Of a stretch of DNA of 64,000 nucleotides, positions 34,912-44,787 are shown piece by piece. The stretch is from Pseudomonas fluorescens (GTDB lineage: Bacteria > Pseudomonadota > Gammaproteobacteria > Pseudomonadales > Pseudomonadaceae), in NCBI RefSeq assembly GCF_001648775.1, contig NZ_LVEJ01000037.1, positions 1 through 64,000 on the forward strand, written 5' to 3'. Within the stretch, counting starts at the first letter, position 1. Every line of letters starts with the position of its first letter. The position numbers and the translations under genes were made by a program. The notes below the pieces were generated by a model. That model saw nothing but the letters and a program-made list of their open reading frames with translations. It was not told the DNA's origin and searched no databases.

Positions 34912-36396
34912 TCACACCGCAGATTTCGCTACTGACGGACTAGCACGCATCACGCACAACCCGTAATAAATAATCCCGCCCAGCGCCGAGCCGGTGAACC
35001 AGCCATAGCTGTAAAACCAGCTAAACGCATCGCTACCCAGCGACAACAAGGTCAGCACCACCGGCACCCCAAAGGCGAGAAACCCGGCCCGGTTCCACGC
35101 CGGATAGACGTCATCGCGGTACAACCCGGCCAGGTCCAGTTGCTGTTTCTTGATCAGGAAATAGTCCACCACCATGATCCCGGCTATCGGCCCGAGCAGG
35201 CTCGAATAGCCCAGCAGCCAATTCGAATACACGGTTTCCAGGCTGACATCGGAAACGATCAGACCGAGCTTTTTCAGCAGTTCATGGCCCATCAGCGCCA
35301 GCCCGACAAACCCGGTCAACAACACCGCTTTGGTGCGGTTGATGACCTTGGGCGCGATGTTCTGGAAGTCGTTGGTCGGCGAGACAATGTTTGCTGCGGT
35401 GTTGGTCGACAGCGTGGCGATGATGATCAATGCCATCGCCACCGCGACCCACACCGGGCTCTGGATATGGCCGATCAGGCTGACCGGATCAGAGACGGTA
35501 ACGCCGACCAGTTTCACCGACGCGGCGGTCATGATCACGCCCAGCGAGGCGAACAAAAACATCGTCAGCGGCAGCCCGAAAATCTGCCCGAGGATCTGAT
35601 CTTTCTGGCTCTTGGCGTAACGGCTGAAGTCAGGAATGTTCAGCGACAACGTGGCCCAGAAACCGACCATCGCCGTCAGCCCGGCGGCGAAGTAACTGAC
35701 CACGCTGGCGCCTTCCGGACGTTTCGGCGGGATCGCCAGCAGTTCGGTCATCGACACGTTGGGCATCGCCCACACCAGCAGACCGATGCCGACCGCCACC
35801 AATAGCGGCGCCGACAAGGTTTCCAGCCACTTGATCGATTCGGCGCCACGGATCACCACCCACAGGTTCAGCGCCCAGAAGATCATGAAACCGATCACTT
35901 CTCCCGTACCGCCGAGGGATTTCCAGCCATCGAAAATCGAGCCGAGGAACAGGTGAATCGCCAGGCCGCCAAACATCGTCTGGATACCGAACCAGCCACA
36001 CGCGACCAATGCGCGAATCAGACACGGCACGTTGGAGCCGAGAATGCCGAACGAGGAACGCAGCAACACCGGAAACGGAATGCCGTACTTGGTGCCGGGA
36101 AAGGCATTCAGCGTGAGAGGAATCAACACAATGATGTTGGCGAACAGAATCGCCAGCAGCGCTTCGCCAACCGTCAAGCCAAAGTACGCGGTGAGTACGC
36201 CGCCGAGGGTATAGGTCGGCACGCAAATCGACATGCCGACCCACAGCGCGGTGATGTGCCATTTGTTCCAGGTGCGTTCGCGCACCTTGGTCGGTGCCAT
36301 GTCGTGGTTGTAACGGGGACTGTCGAGGACGTCGCTGCCGGCTTCAAGCTCGTACAAGCCGTCGCGCTCGGTCACTTGCGATCTGATCTGTTGCAT
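34912..36396 (-). CDS. NCS1-family nucleobase/hydantoin permease
   Basis: 494 residues with about 12 membrane segments and NCS1 patterns: RTWNKWHITALWVGMSIC near residues 35-55, PFPVLLRSSFGILGSN and SIWFGIQTMFGG-type helices. These carry uracil, allantoin, cytosine or hydantoins into the cell with Na+ or H+. The ATG at 36396 has GTGGAG upstream; an open frame to 36495 is not needed. Its place beside hyuC and dihydropyrimidinase suggests a pyrimidine or hydantoin substrate. Confidence 0.88.
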   Translation of the reverse strand: MQQIRSQVTERDGLYELEAGSDVLDSPRYNHDMAPTKVRERTWNKWHITALWVGMSICVPTYTLGGVLTAYFGLTVGEALLAILFANIIVLIPLTLNAFPGTKYGIPFPVLLRSSFGILGSNVPCLIRALVACGWFGIQTMFGGLAIHLFLGSIFDGWKSLGGTGEVIGFMIFWALNLWVVIRGAESIKWLETLSAPLLVAVGIGLLVWAMPNVSMTELLAIPPKRPEGASVVSYFAAGLTAMVGFWATLSLNIPDFSRYAKSQKDQILGQIFGLPLTMFLFASLGVIMTAASVKLVGVTVSDPVSLIGHIQSPVWVAVAMALIIIATLSTNTAANIVSPTNDFQNIAPKVINRTKAVLLTGFVGLALMGHELLKKLGLIVSDVSLETVYSNWLLGYSSLLGPIAGIMVVDYFLIKKQQLDLAGLYRDDVYPAWNRAGFLAFGVPVVLTLLSLGSDAFSWFYSYGWFTGSALGGIIYYGLCVMRASPSVAKSAV

Positions 36397-36797
36397 GGCC
36401 GCTCCACTGTTCTTCTGATTATTTTTTTGCTCATCAGGCGGCTTGCACACGAGGGTGCGAGCCGGACGATGGCCGGAGGAACTGACAACTTTCATGCACC
36501 GGCCATGGTGTCAGCGGCGGCATCAATAAACGTGCCGGGTGAACCGCTTACGCATCGGGCCGTGGTTCAAACGTATTGCAACTTTCTGATATTCATCAGT
36601 TTTAATTATTTACCTGATGAGTTCGCGGAAACTTGTCTGGGTGCTCAGGCTGAACACTTGGCAAGTTGTCCGAACAGACAGGACTCAATCTGGTGCACTG
36701 CACTTTTTTTCATCGTGAGCGAGCAGCCGCAGCTCAACTTCAAGCGGCTGATTTCACATACAAAATCTTGCTCATATTTCCATCCTGTCAAGTGCGT

Positions 36798-36825
36798 CAA
36801 AATGGTGAACGGCCTCACCATTTTG
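36798..36825. promoter_or_regulatory. Perfect 11-bp inverted repeat, operator candidate
   Basis: CAAAATGGTGA and TCACCATTTTG flank ACGGCC. The 28-base site is symmetrical and has no T-run immediately after it, so an operator is more likely than a terminator. The cognate regulator might be the TetR protein at 41547-42167. Confidence 0.5.
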
Positions 36826-36923
36826 GTGATTTTGATATTTTTTCGTTATTTTTCATAGCGTTAAAACAGTCATAAGCTTATAAAAAATATTCTTGATCTA
36901 TTGCAAATCTGCGACTAGCTTCT

Positions 36924-36947
36924 ATTCCTGACAGCGCTGACAGGAAT
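36924..36947. promoter_or_regulatory. 24-bp near-perfect palindrome before hydA
   Basis: ATTCCTGACAGCGCTGACAGGAAT is symmetric at all but two positions (the two A residues at the flanks of CAGCGCTG). It lies 76 bases upstream of the dihydropyrimidinase start and could be an operator. Confidence 0.45.
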
Positions 36948-36984
36948 ACACCCTGCAATGCTGTACATCAAATAAAACATCTAG

Positions 36985-38463
<1,479 letters not shown>

Positions 38464-38470
38464 AATCCAG

Positions 38471-38552
38471 GCCTTCGGCCTTCGCGAGCAAGCTCGCTCC
38501 CACAGGGGAATGCATTCCAAATGTGGGAGCGAGCTTGCTCGCGAAGAGGCCA
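38471..38552. repeat. REP pair in tail-in orientation (CTTGC subtype)
   Basis: Inverted pair about 25 bases apart, directly after the hydA stop and before preT. An open frame runs through it into preT, but translation starts after it. Confidence 0.9.
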
Positions 38553-38620
38553 TCCCGAACGCCACAAAAACCACTGCCCATCAGAGGCAGAGAACCTCAA
38601 TAACCGTGAGGCACAACACC

Positions 38621-39988
38621 GTGATCGAGACCCTGAACCATCTCCCCCACCCGCACGAAAGCGCGGCCGCCCTCGCCGGGCATTTCACCGATCTGGCGCC
38701 GCCGCTCAATGATCGCCAAGCGCATCTGGAAGCCTCGCGCTGCCTGTATTGCTACGACGCGCCGTGCGTGAATGCGTGCCCGAGCGAGATCGACATTCCC
38801 TCGTTCATCCGCAACATCCACCAGGACAACGTCACCGGCGCCGCGACGAAAATTCTCTCGGCAAACATCCTCGGCGGCAGTTGCGCGCGGGTCTGTCCGA
38901 CCGAAATTCTCTGCCAGCAAGCCTGCGTGCGCAACAACGCCCACGAATGCGCGCCGGTGTTGATCGGCCTGCTGCAACGCTACGCCGTCGACAACGCACA
39001 CTTCACCGAACACCCGTTCCAGCGCGCCGCCGCTACCGGCAAACGCATTGCCGTGGTCGGTGCCGGGCCGGCCGGTTTGTCCTGCGCGCATCGCAGTGCC
39101 ATGCACGGGCATGACGTGGTGATTTTCGAAGCGCGGGAAAAGGCTGGCGGCCTCAACGAATACGGAATCGCCAAGTACAAACTGGTCGATGATTACGCGC
39201 AGAAGGAACTGGATTTCCTCCTGCAAATCGGCGGCATCGAGATTCGTCATGGGCAAAAGCTCGGCGAGAATCTGACCCTCAGCGAACTGCATCAACAATT
39301 CGACGCCGTGTTCCTCGGCCTCGGACTCAACGCCAGCAAGCAACTCGGCCTGCCCCACGAAGATGCCCCGGGCCTGCTCGCCGCCACCGATTACATTCGC
39401 GAACTGCGCCAAGCCGATGACCTCACACAACTACCGCTGGCCGAACGCTGCATCGTCCTCGGCGCCGGCAACACGGCTATCGACATGGCCGTGCAAATGG
39501 CTCGCCTCGGCGCTCGCGACGTGAATCTGGTGTATCGCCGTGGCGCGGCGGACATGGGCGCCACTGGCCACGAACAAGACATCGCCAAAGCCAATCAGGT
39601 GCGCCTCCTGACCTGGGCGCAGCCGCAAGAAGTGCTGCTCGACGATCAGGGCCACGTGCGCGGCATGCGTTTCGCCCGCACCGATCTGGTCGACGGTCGC
39701 CTGCAAACCACCGGCGAAACCTTCGAGCTGGCCGCCGATGCGATCTTCAAAGCCATCGGCCAGGCCTTCGACGGCAGCGCCCTCGCCGACCCGTTGGCCC
39801 GTGAACTCAAGCGTCAGGGCGAGCGCATTCAGGTCGACGAAAACCTGCGCACCAGCATCCCCGGCGTGTATGCCGGCGGCGACTGCACCAGCCTCGATCA
39901 GGACCTCACCGTGCAAGCCGTGCAGCACGGCAAACGCGCCGCCGAGGCAATCAACGCTCAACTGATGCTTAACGTGGAGGCTGCGTAA
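38621..39988 (+). CDS. preT: Dihydropyrimidine dehydrogenase subunit, NAD(P)-binding flavoprotein
   Basis: 455 residues. N-terminal Fe-S domain with Cys41, Cys44, Cys49, Cys53 and a second set Cys88, Cys92, Cys98, Cys102; then FAD motif GAGPAG at 147-152 and NAD(P) motif GAGNTAID (near 283). It matches PreT, which passes electrons from NAD(P)H to PreA to reduce uracil and thymine. I use the GTG at 38621 with GTGAGG upstream; the frame to 38510 would translate a REP pair. The stop is followed immediately by the preA ATG. Confidence 0.9.
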   Translation: MIETLNHLPHPHESAAALAGHFTDLAPPLNDRQAHLEASRCLYCYDAPCVNACPSEIDIPSFIRNIHQDNVTGAATKILSANILGGSCARVCPTEILCQQACVRNNAHECAPVLIGLLQRYAVDNAHFTEHPFQRAAATGKRIAVVGAGPAGLSCAHRSAMHGHDVVIFEAREKAGGLNEYGIAKYKLVDDYAQKELDFLLQIGGIEIRHGQKLGENLTLSELHQQFDAVFLGLGLNASKQLGLPHEDAPGLLAATDYIRELRQADDLTQLPLAERCIVLGAGNTAIDMAVQMARLGARDVNLVYRRGAADMGATGHEQDIAKANQVRLLTWAQPQEVLLDDQGHVRGMRFARTDLVDGRLQTTGETFELAADAIFKAIGQAFDGSALADPLARELKRQGERIQVDENLRTSIPGVYAGGDCTSLDQDLTVQAVQHGKRAAEAINAQLMLNVEAA

Positions 39989-41263
39989 ATGGCCGATCTG
40001 TCGATTGTCTTCGCTGGCATCAAAGCGCCGAATCCGTTCTGGCTGGCCTCCGCGCCACCGACCGACAAAGCCTACAACGTCGTCCGTGCCTTTGAAGCGG
40101 GCTGGGGTGGCGTGGTCTGGAAAACCCTCGGTGAGGACCCGGCAGCGGTCAACGTGTCGTCGCGCTACTCAGCGCATTACGGCAACAACCGTGAAGTGCT
40201 GGGCATCAACAACATTGAGCTGATCACCGACCGTTCGTTGGAGATCAACCTGCGTGAAATCACTCAGGTGAAGAAGGACTGGCCCGATCGCGCGCTGATC
40301 GTTTCGCTGATGGTGCCGTGCGTCGAGGAGTCGTGGAAACACATTCTGCCGCTGGTCGAAGCGACCGGTGCTGACGGCATCGAGCTGAATTTCGGTTGCC
40401 CACACGGCATGCCCGAACGTGGCATGGGCGCGGCGGTCGGTCAGGTGCCGGAGTACGTCGAGCAGGTCACGCGCTGGTGCAAGACTTATTGCTCGCTGCC
40501 GGTGATCGTCAAACTGACGCCGAACATCACCGACATCCGCGTCGCCGCCCGCGCGGCCCATCGCGGTGGTGCCGATGCGGTGTCGCTGATCAATACGATC
40601 AACTCGATCACCAGCGTCGACTTGGAGCACATGGTCGCCCTGCCCACCGTCGGCAGCAAAAGCACCCATGGCGGCTATTGCGGCTCGGCGGTGAAGCCGA
40701 TTGCGCTGAACATGGTTGCGGAAATTGCCCGCGATCCGCAGACCCAGGGCCTGCCGATCTGTGGAATTGGCGGCATTGGCAGTTGGCGCGATGCGGCGGA
40801 ATTCATGGCGTTGGGCAGCGGCGCGGTGCAGGTGTGCACGGCGGCGATGCTGCATGGTTTCCGCATTGTCGAGGAGATGAAGGATGGATTGTCGCGGTGG
40901 ATGGACAGTCAGGGCTACGCCAACATTGCCGAGTTTGCAGGGCGTGCGGTGGGCAATACCACGGACTGGAAGTACCTCGATATCAACTATCAGGTGATCG
41001 CGAAGATTGATCAGGACGCGTGCATTGGTTGCGGGCGTTGTCACATTGCTTGCGAGGACACTTCACATCAGGCGATTGGCAGCCTGAAGCTGGCGGACGG
41101 CACGCATAAATATGAAGTGATTGATGAGGAGTGTGTGGGTTGTAATTTGTGTCAGATCACTTGTCCGGTGGCGGATTGCATCGAGATGGTGCCGATGGAG
41201 ACTGGGAAGCCGTTTCTGGACTGGAATCATGATCCGAGGAATCCGTATCACGTTGCGGTCTGA
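39989..41263 (+). CDS. preA: Dihydropyrimidine dehydrogenase catalytic subunit
   Basis: 424 residues: a DHOD-like TIM barrel (FMN binding, NFGCPHGMPERGMGAAVGQ with the active-site Cys near residue 134) and a C-terminal ferredoxin-like domain with two [4Fe-4S] motifs (CIGCGRCHIAC and CVGCNLCQITC). It reduces uracil or thymine to the dihydro form with electrons from PreT. No gap follows preT, so the two are translationally coupled. A MITE-like element follows downstream. Confidence 0.93.
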   Translation: MADLSIVFAGIKAPNPFWLASAPPTDKAYNVVRAFEAGWGGVVWKTLGEDPAAVNVSSRYSAHYGNNREVLGINNIELITDRSLEINLREITQVKKDWPDRALIVSLMVPCVEESWKHILPLVEATGADGIELNFGCPHGMPERGMGAAVGQVPEYVEQVTRWCKTYCSLPVIVKLTPNITDIRVAARAAHRGGADAVSLINTINSITSVDLEHMVALPTVGSKSTHGGYCGSAVKPIALNMVAEIARDPQTQGLPICGIGGIGSWRDAAEFMALGSGAVQVCTAAMLHGFRIVEEMKDGLSRWMDSQGYANIAEFAGRAVGNTTDWKYLDINYQVIAKIDQDACIGCGRCHIACEDTSHQAIGSLKLADGTHKYEVIDEECVGCNLCQITCPVADCIEMVPMETGKPFLDWNHDPRNPYHVAV

Positions 41264-41285
41264 ATGGGGGGCTGATCCTGAAAGG

Positions 41286-41539
41286 CCCTCACCCTAACCC
41301 TCTCCCAAAGGGAGAGGGGACTGATTGGGGGATGCTGCAGAAATCCACCGACGTGAACGATTTGCTTTGAATCCATAATCGAAACAGCCACAGGCTCGGA
41401 CGGCCTTGAATCCATAATCGATGCTTGAACTGGCAAGCACGGCCTTGAATCCATAATCGACTGGTTTTTTCAGGTCGATGTAACCCGAGAGAAACCTCGG
41501 TCGGCCCCCTCTCCCTCCGGGAGAGAGCTGGGGTGAGGG
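41286..41539. repeat. MITE-like element with tripled internal motif
   Basis: Bounded by CCCTCACCCTAACCCTCTCC and a right arm ending GAGCTGGGGTGAGGG. Length is 254 bases, longer than the 177-base copy at 9760, because TTGAATCCATAATCGA occurs three times (41367, 41406 and 41448) instead of once. The second and third copies share CGGCC before the motif. It lies between preA and the convergent TetR gene. Confidence 0.85.
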
Positions 41540-41546
41540 TCGGCTT

Positions 41547-42167
41547 TCAGGGCTCCAACCCAATCCCACGCAAGATCACACTCGTCACCGTCTGCACCGC
41601 CCGCTCAAACTGCATGTCCGACAACGGCTGATGTTCATTCAGAATATTCACCTGATGATCAAAGTCGGCGTAATGCTGCGTCGACGCCCAGATCATGTAC
41701 AGCAGACTCGACGGTTCCACCGGCAGAATCCGCTTGTCCTCGACCCACTGGCGAATCTTCGCTTCCTTCATTTTCGCCCAGTCATACAGGCTGACATCCA
41801 GCGCCTCGCCCAAGGTCGGCGCGCCGTGGATGATCTCATTGGCCCAGACTTTCGAGCCATACGGCCGGCTGCGTGAATGGTTCATCTTGGCGCGGATGTA
41901 ACTGCTGAGCACCACGCGCGGGTCGTCGAACATCTCGAAGCACAGCGCGTCCTGTTTCCACACTTCCAGCAAGTCGAAGAGCACCGCGCTGTAGAGCTCG
42001 CTCTTGGTGCTGAAGTAATAATGCAGGTTGGAACGCGGCAATTGCACTTCAGCCGCGATGTCGGCCATGGCGGTACCGCCGAAGCCTTTTTCGGCGAAGA
42101 CTTTTTCCGCCGCGAGGAGAATTTTCTCGACGTTACTGCGACGAATCTCGATCTTGTGATTGCCCAT
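41547..42167 (-). CDS. TetR-family regulator, RutR-like
   Basis: 206 residues with an N-terminal helix-turn-helix (about 10-55, KILLAAEKVFAEKGFGGTAMADIAAEV) and a C-terminal domain with the signature WASTQHYADF typical of the RutR-type pyrimidine regulators. The ATG at 42167 is chosen because an upstream in-frame region is not TetR-like. Its position right after hydA-preT-preA suggests that it controls them, possibly through the sites at 36798-36947. It is convergent with preA. Confidence 0.86.
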   Translation of the reverse strand: MGNHKIEIRRSNVEKILLAAEKVFAEKGFGGTAMADIAAEVQLPRSNLHYYFSTKSELYSAVLFDLLEVWKQDALCFEMFDDPRVVLSSYIRAKMNHSRSRPYGSKVWANEIIHGAPTLGEALDVSLYDWAKMKEAKIRQWVEDKRILPVEPSSLLYMIWASTQHYADFDHQVNILNEHQPLSDMQFERAVQTVTSVILRGIGLEP

Positions 42168-42306
42168 GAGGGCTCCCTGACAACAGCGTTGCCCAAGACT
42201 AGCATCCGCTCTGCTCCGCGGGCGACCGCTGCAAACAAAACTTCGTACTGGCGCGAGCGGATGGCTAAACTGACGATTCTTTGATCCTGCCCCAGAGGTA
42301 TCCGCG

Positions 42307-42669
42307 ATGCTGTTCAAGAACGTCCTGACCACCACTGCCCTGCTCGCTTCGCTGTTCGCCGCATCCTCGGTATTCGCCCACGCTCACCTGAAAAGCCAGA
42401 CCCCGGCCGCCGACAGCACCGTCGCCGCCCCGGCCGATTTGCGCCTGACCTTTTCCGAAGGTGTCGAGGCCAGTTTCACCAAAGTCACCGTGACCAAGGA
42501 TGGTGCGCCGGTCGCAGTCAAAGCGCTGACCACTGAAAACGACAAGAAAACCCTGATCGTCACCCCTGCTGCTCCGCTAACTGCCGGCGAGTACAAAGTC
42601 GAATGGCACGCGGTGTCGGTCGACACGCACAAAAGCGAAGGCGCCTATCAGTTCAAGGTGGGCCAGTAA
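42307..42669 (+). CDS. copC: CopC-domain periplasmic copper-binding protein
   Basis: 120 residues with a signal peptide to residue 24 (cleaved before HAHLKS). The mature N-terminal His, then a beta-barrel domain and HKSEGAYQF near the end match CopC/YobA; the first His and a later His-rich turn bind Cu(II). It is followed three bases later by copD. It serves copper handling in the periplasm. Confidence 0.92.
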   Translation: MLFKNVLTTTALLASLFAASSVFAHAHLKSQTPAADSTVAAPADLRLTFSEGVEASFTKVTVTKDGAPVAVKALTTENDKKTLIVTPAAPLTAGEYKVEWHAVSVDTHKSEGAYQFKVGQ

Positions 42670-42672
42670 TTC

Positions 42673-43530
42673 ATGAGTGAAGCGCTGGTGCTGTGCCGCT
42701 TTGTGCATTTCATCGTGGTGTTGATGCTGTTCGGGGCCTGGCTGTTCAGGCCGTTGCTGCTCAAGGATGAAGCGCTGCAAGTGGACCGGCACCTGGCGCG
42801 ACTGGCGCGTTGGCTGACCGCTGTGGCGCTGGCCAGCGGCATTGCCTGGGCGCTGTTGATTACCGCGAGCATGGCCGGTTCGACTGCCGCGGCGTTTGAT
42901 CCCGATACGATCGCACTGGTGCTGGGCGGTACGTTTTTCGGTCAGGTCTGGCGCTGGCATCTGCTGATCAACGCCTTGTTGTTGGCGTTACTGTTCACGC
43001 CCTGGCGATCGAGCATGCCGTTGCGACTGGGCTTGAGTGGCCTGCTGCTGGCGACGCTGGCACCGGTCGGGCATGGCGCGATGCTGGATGGTCTGAGCGG
43101 GCAATTGCTGATTCTCAACCAGATCGTTCACCTGACCTGTGTCGCCGCGTGGCTTGGCGGGCTGTTGTTACTGGTGCTGATTCTGCGTCAGCCGACGGAG
43201 CCGATGCGTGAAGTGTTGCGGCGTTTCAGCGGAGTCGGTTATGCGCTGGTCGCGGGGTTGCTGATTACCGGTTTGATCAACGTCCGCGTGCTGACCGGCC
43301 AGTGGTGGCCGACGCCGTTGTTCAGCGGGTTTGCCTTGATTCTGTTGATCAAGGCAATGCTGGTGTTGGCCATGCTCGGATTGGCCCTGTTCAATCGCTT
43401 GCGGATTGATGATTGCGAACAACGGATGGGGACGCTCAGGCGCAGTGTGATGCTGGAGTGGTTGCTCGGCATTGGCGCCGTCGCCGCCGTTTCGCTGCTG
43501 GGCACCCTGCCGCCGATGATCGCTGGATAA
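42673..43530 (+). CDS. copD: CopD-domain copper transport membrane protein
   Basis: 285 residues with about eight membrane helices, starting MSEALVLCRFVHFIVVLML, the family opening. CopD family proteins are thought to move copper across the inner membrane with CopC. The gene starts three bases after copC. It is followed by a REPIN. Confidence 0.9.
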   Translation: MSEALVLCRFVHFIVVLMLFGAWLFRPLLLKDEALQVDRHLARLARWLTAVALASGIAWALLITASMAGSTAAAFDPDTIALVLGGTFFGQVWRWHLLINALLLALLFTPWRSSMPLRLGLSGLLLATLAPVGHGAMLDGLSGQLLILNQIVHLTCVAAWLGGLLLLVLILRQPTEPMREVLRRFSGVGYALVAGLLITGLINVRVLTGQWWPTPLFSGFALILLIKAMLVLAMLGLALFNRLRIDDCEQRMGTLRRSVMLEWLLGIGAVAAVSLLGTLPPMIAG

Positions 43531-43543
43531 ACACAGTTCAAAT

Positions 43544-43631
43544 GTGGGAGCGAGCTTGCTCGCGAAAGCGCTGTGTCAGATAAAGAAATGTCACTGATAC
43601 ATCCCTTTCGCGAGCAAGCTCGCTCCCACAG
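43544..43631. repeat. REPIN (head-in pair, CTTGC subtype)
   Basis: Inverted pair of GTGGGAGCGAGCTTGCTCGC after copD. Its right end is immediately before the convergent efflux gene stop. Confidence 0.9.
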
Positions 43632-43644
43632 GGCTATGTGTGGA

Positions 43645-44787
43645 TCAGTGGGGTTGGGTGTCGCCGGCGGCGGTGTCGATACTGACCACCACCGACATCC
43701 CCGGCCGCAACCGTTCCTCTTCCTGTTGATCCGCATCAATGGTGATCCGCACCGGCACCCGCTGAGCGATTTTCACAAAGTTGCCGGTCGCATTATCCGC
43801 CTGCAACAGCGCAAATTCAGACCCCGTGCCCGGCGAAATATGCTGCACATGCCCGGTGAATTTGCGGTGGTTCAACGCATCGACGGTGAAGCGCACCGGT
43901 TGCCCGACACGCACGTTGTCCATCTGCGTTTCCTTCATGTTGGCGATCACCCATTTCTGGTTCGGCACCAGCGCCATCAACTGCGCACCGGAGTTGACGT
44001 AAGCGCCGAGACGCACGCCGATCTGCCCGAGCTGACCGTCACGCGGGGCGACGATGCGCGTGTTCGACAGATCAATCCGCGCCAGTTGCACCGCCGCTTC
44101 GGCGCTGGCCACTGCCGCTTCCAGCGAGCCGCGATTGACGATCACTGTTTGCAGATCCTGCCGGGCGATTTCCAGATTGGCCTTGGCCTGCGCGACCGCT
44201 GCAACGCTTTGCGCATTGGCTGCCAGCGCCACGTCCATCTCACGTTTCGACACCGAGCCGTCACGCACCAGTTCTTGATTACGGCGCAGATCGGCCTCGC
44301 TTTTACGCAACTGCGCTTCGCTGTCAGCCTGCACGGCCTGACGCAATTTGATCGTCGCTTCGGCGCTGTTGCGTTGCTGCACCACGTTGGCCAAGGCAGC
44401 CTTTTGCACCGCCAGTTGCGCCAGCGATTGGTCGAGGCGCTGCTGATAGATCCGGTCGTCCAGGCGCACCAATAAATCCCCGGCCTTCACATACTGGAAA
44501 TCCTGCACCGGCACTTCATAGACATACCCGGCGAGTTGCGGACCGATGATCGTCACCTGCCCACGGATCAAAGCGTTTTCGGTGGTTTCGACCGCACTGC
44601 TGAACGGCGGCAGTTGCCACGCGTACAAGACGATCAACACGCCAACGATGGCAATCGCGGCAAAGCCCAGCGAGGAAATAATCCGCACCCGCAGCGAGCG
44701 CGGTTCGGTGTTCGGTGATGACGGCGGCGCCACACCTTCAGGCGTGGCGGCAATGGCATTGGTGGTCGTGGTGGTCGGTTCGGTCAT
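43645..44787 (-). CDS. HlyD-family membrane fusion protein (EmrA-like)
   Basis: 380 residues: one N-terminal membrane helix (about 38-60), a biotinyl-lipoyl domain (VTIIGPQLAGYVYEVPVQDFQ), a long coiled coil (about 140-230, VRAVQADSEAQLRKSEAD-type) and a beta-barrel C-terminus ending in IDTAAGDTQPH. The ATG at 44787 follows from the family; the frame to 44856 is an extension. It overlaps the MFS partner gene by four bases. Together they make an EmrAB-type drug or fatty-acid efflux unit; an outer-membrane partner is not in the window. Confidence 0.88.
   Translation of the reverse strand: MTEPTTTTTNAIAATPEGVAPPSSPNTEPRSLRVRIISSLGFAAIAIVGVLIVLYAWQLPPFSSAVETTENALIRGQVTIIGPQLAGYVYEVPVQDFQYVKAGDLLVRLDDRIYQQRLDQSLAQLAVQKAALANVVQQRNSAEATIKLRQAVQADSEAQLRKSEADLRRNQELVRDGSVSKREMDVALAANAQSVAAVAQAKANLEIARQDLQTVIVNRGSLEAAVASAEAAVQLARIDLSNTRIVAPRDGQLGQIGVRLGAYVNSGAQLMALVPNQKWVIANMKETQMDNVRVGQPVRFTVDALNHRKFTGHVQHISPGTGSEFALLQADNATGNFVKIAQRVPVRITIDADQQEEERLRPGMSVVVSIDTAAGDTQPH

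Noticed and set aside
42168-42335. N-terminal extension of the TetR regulator
   Set aside because: The residues before MGNHKIEIRR are unlike any TetR N-terminus, and the frame would reach into the copC start.
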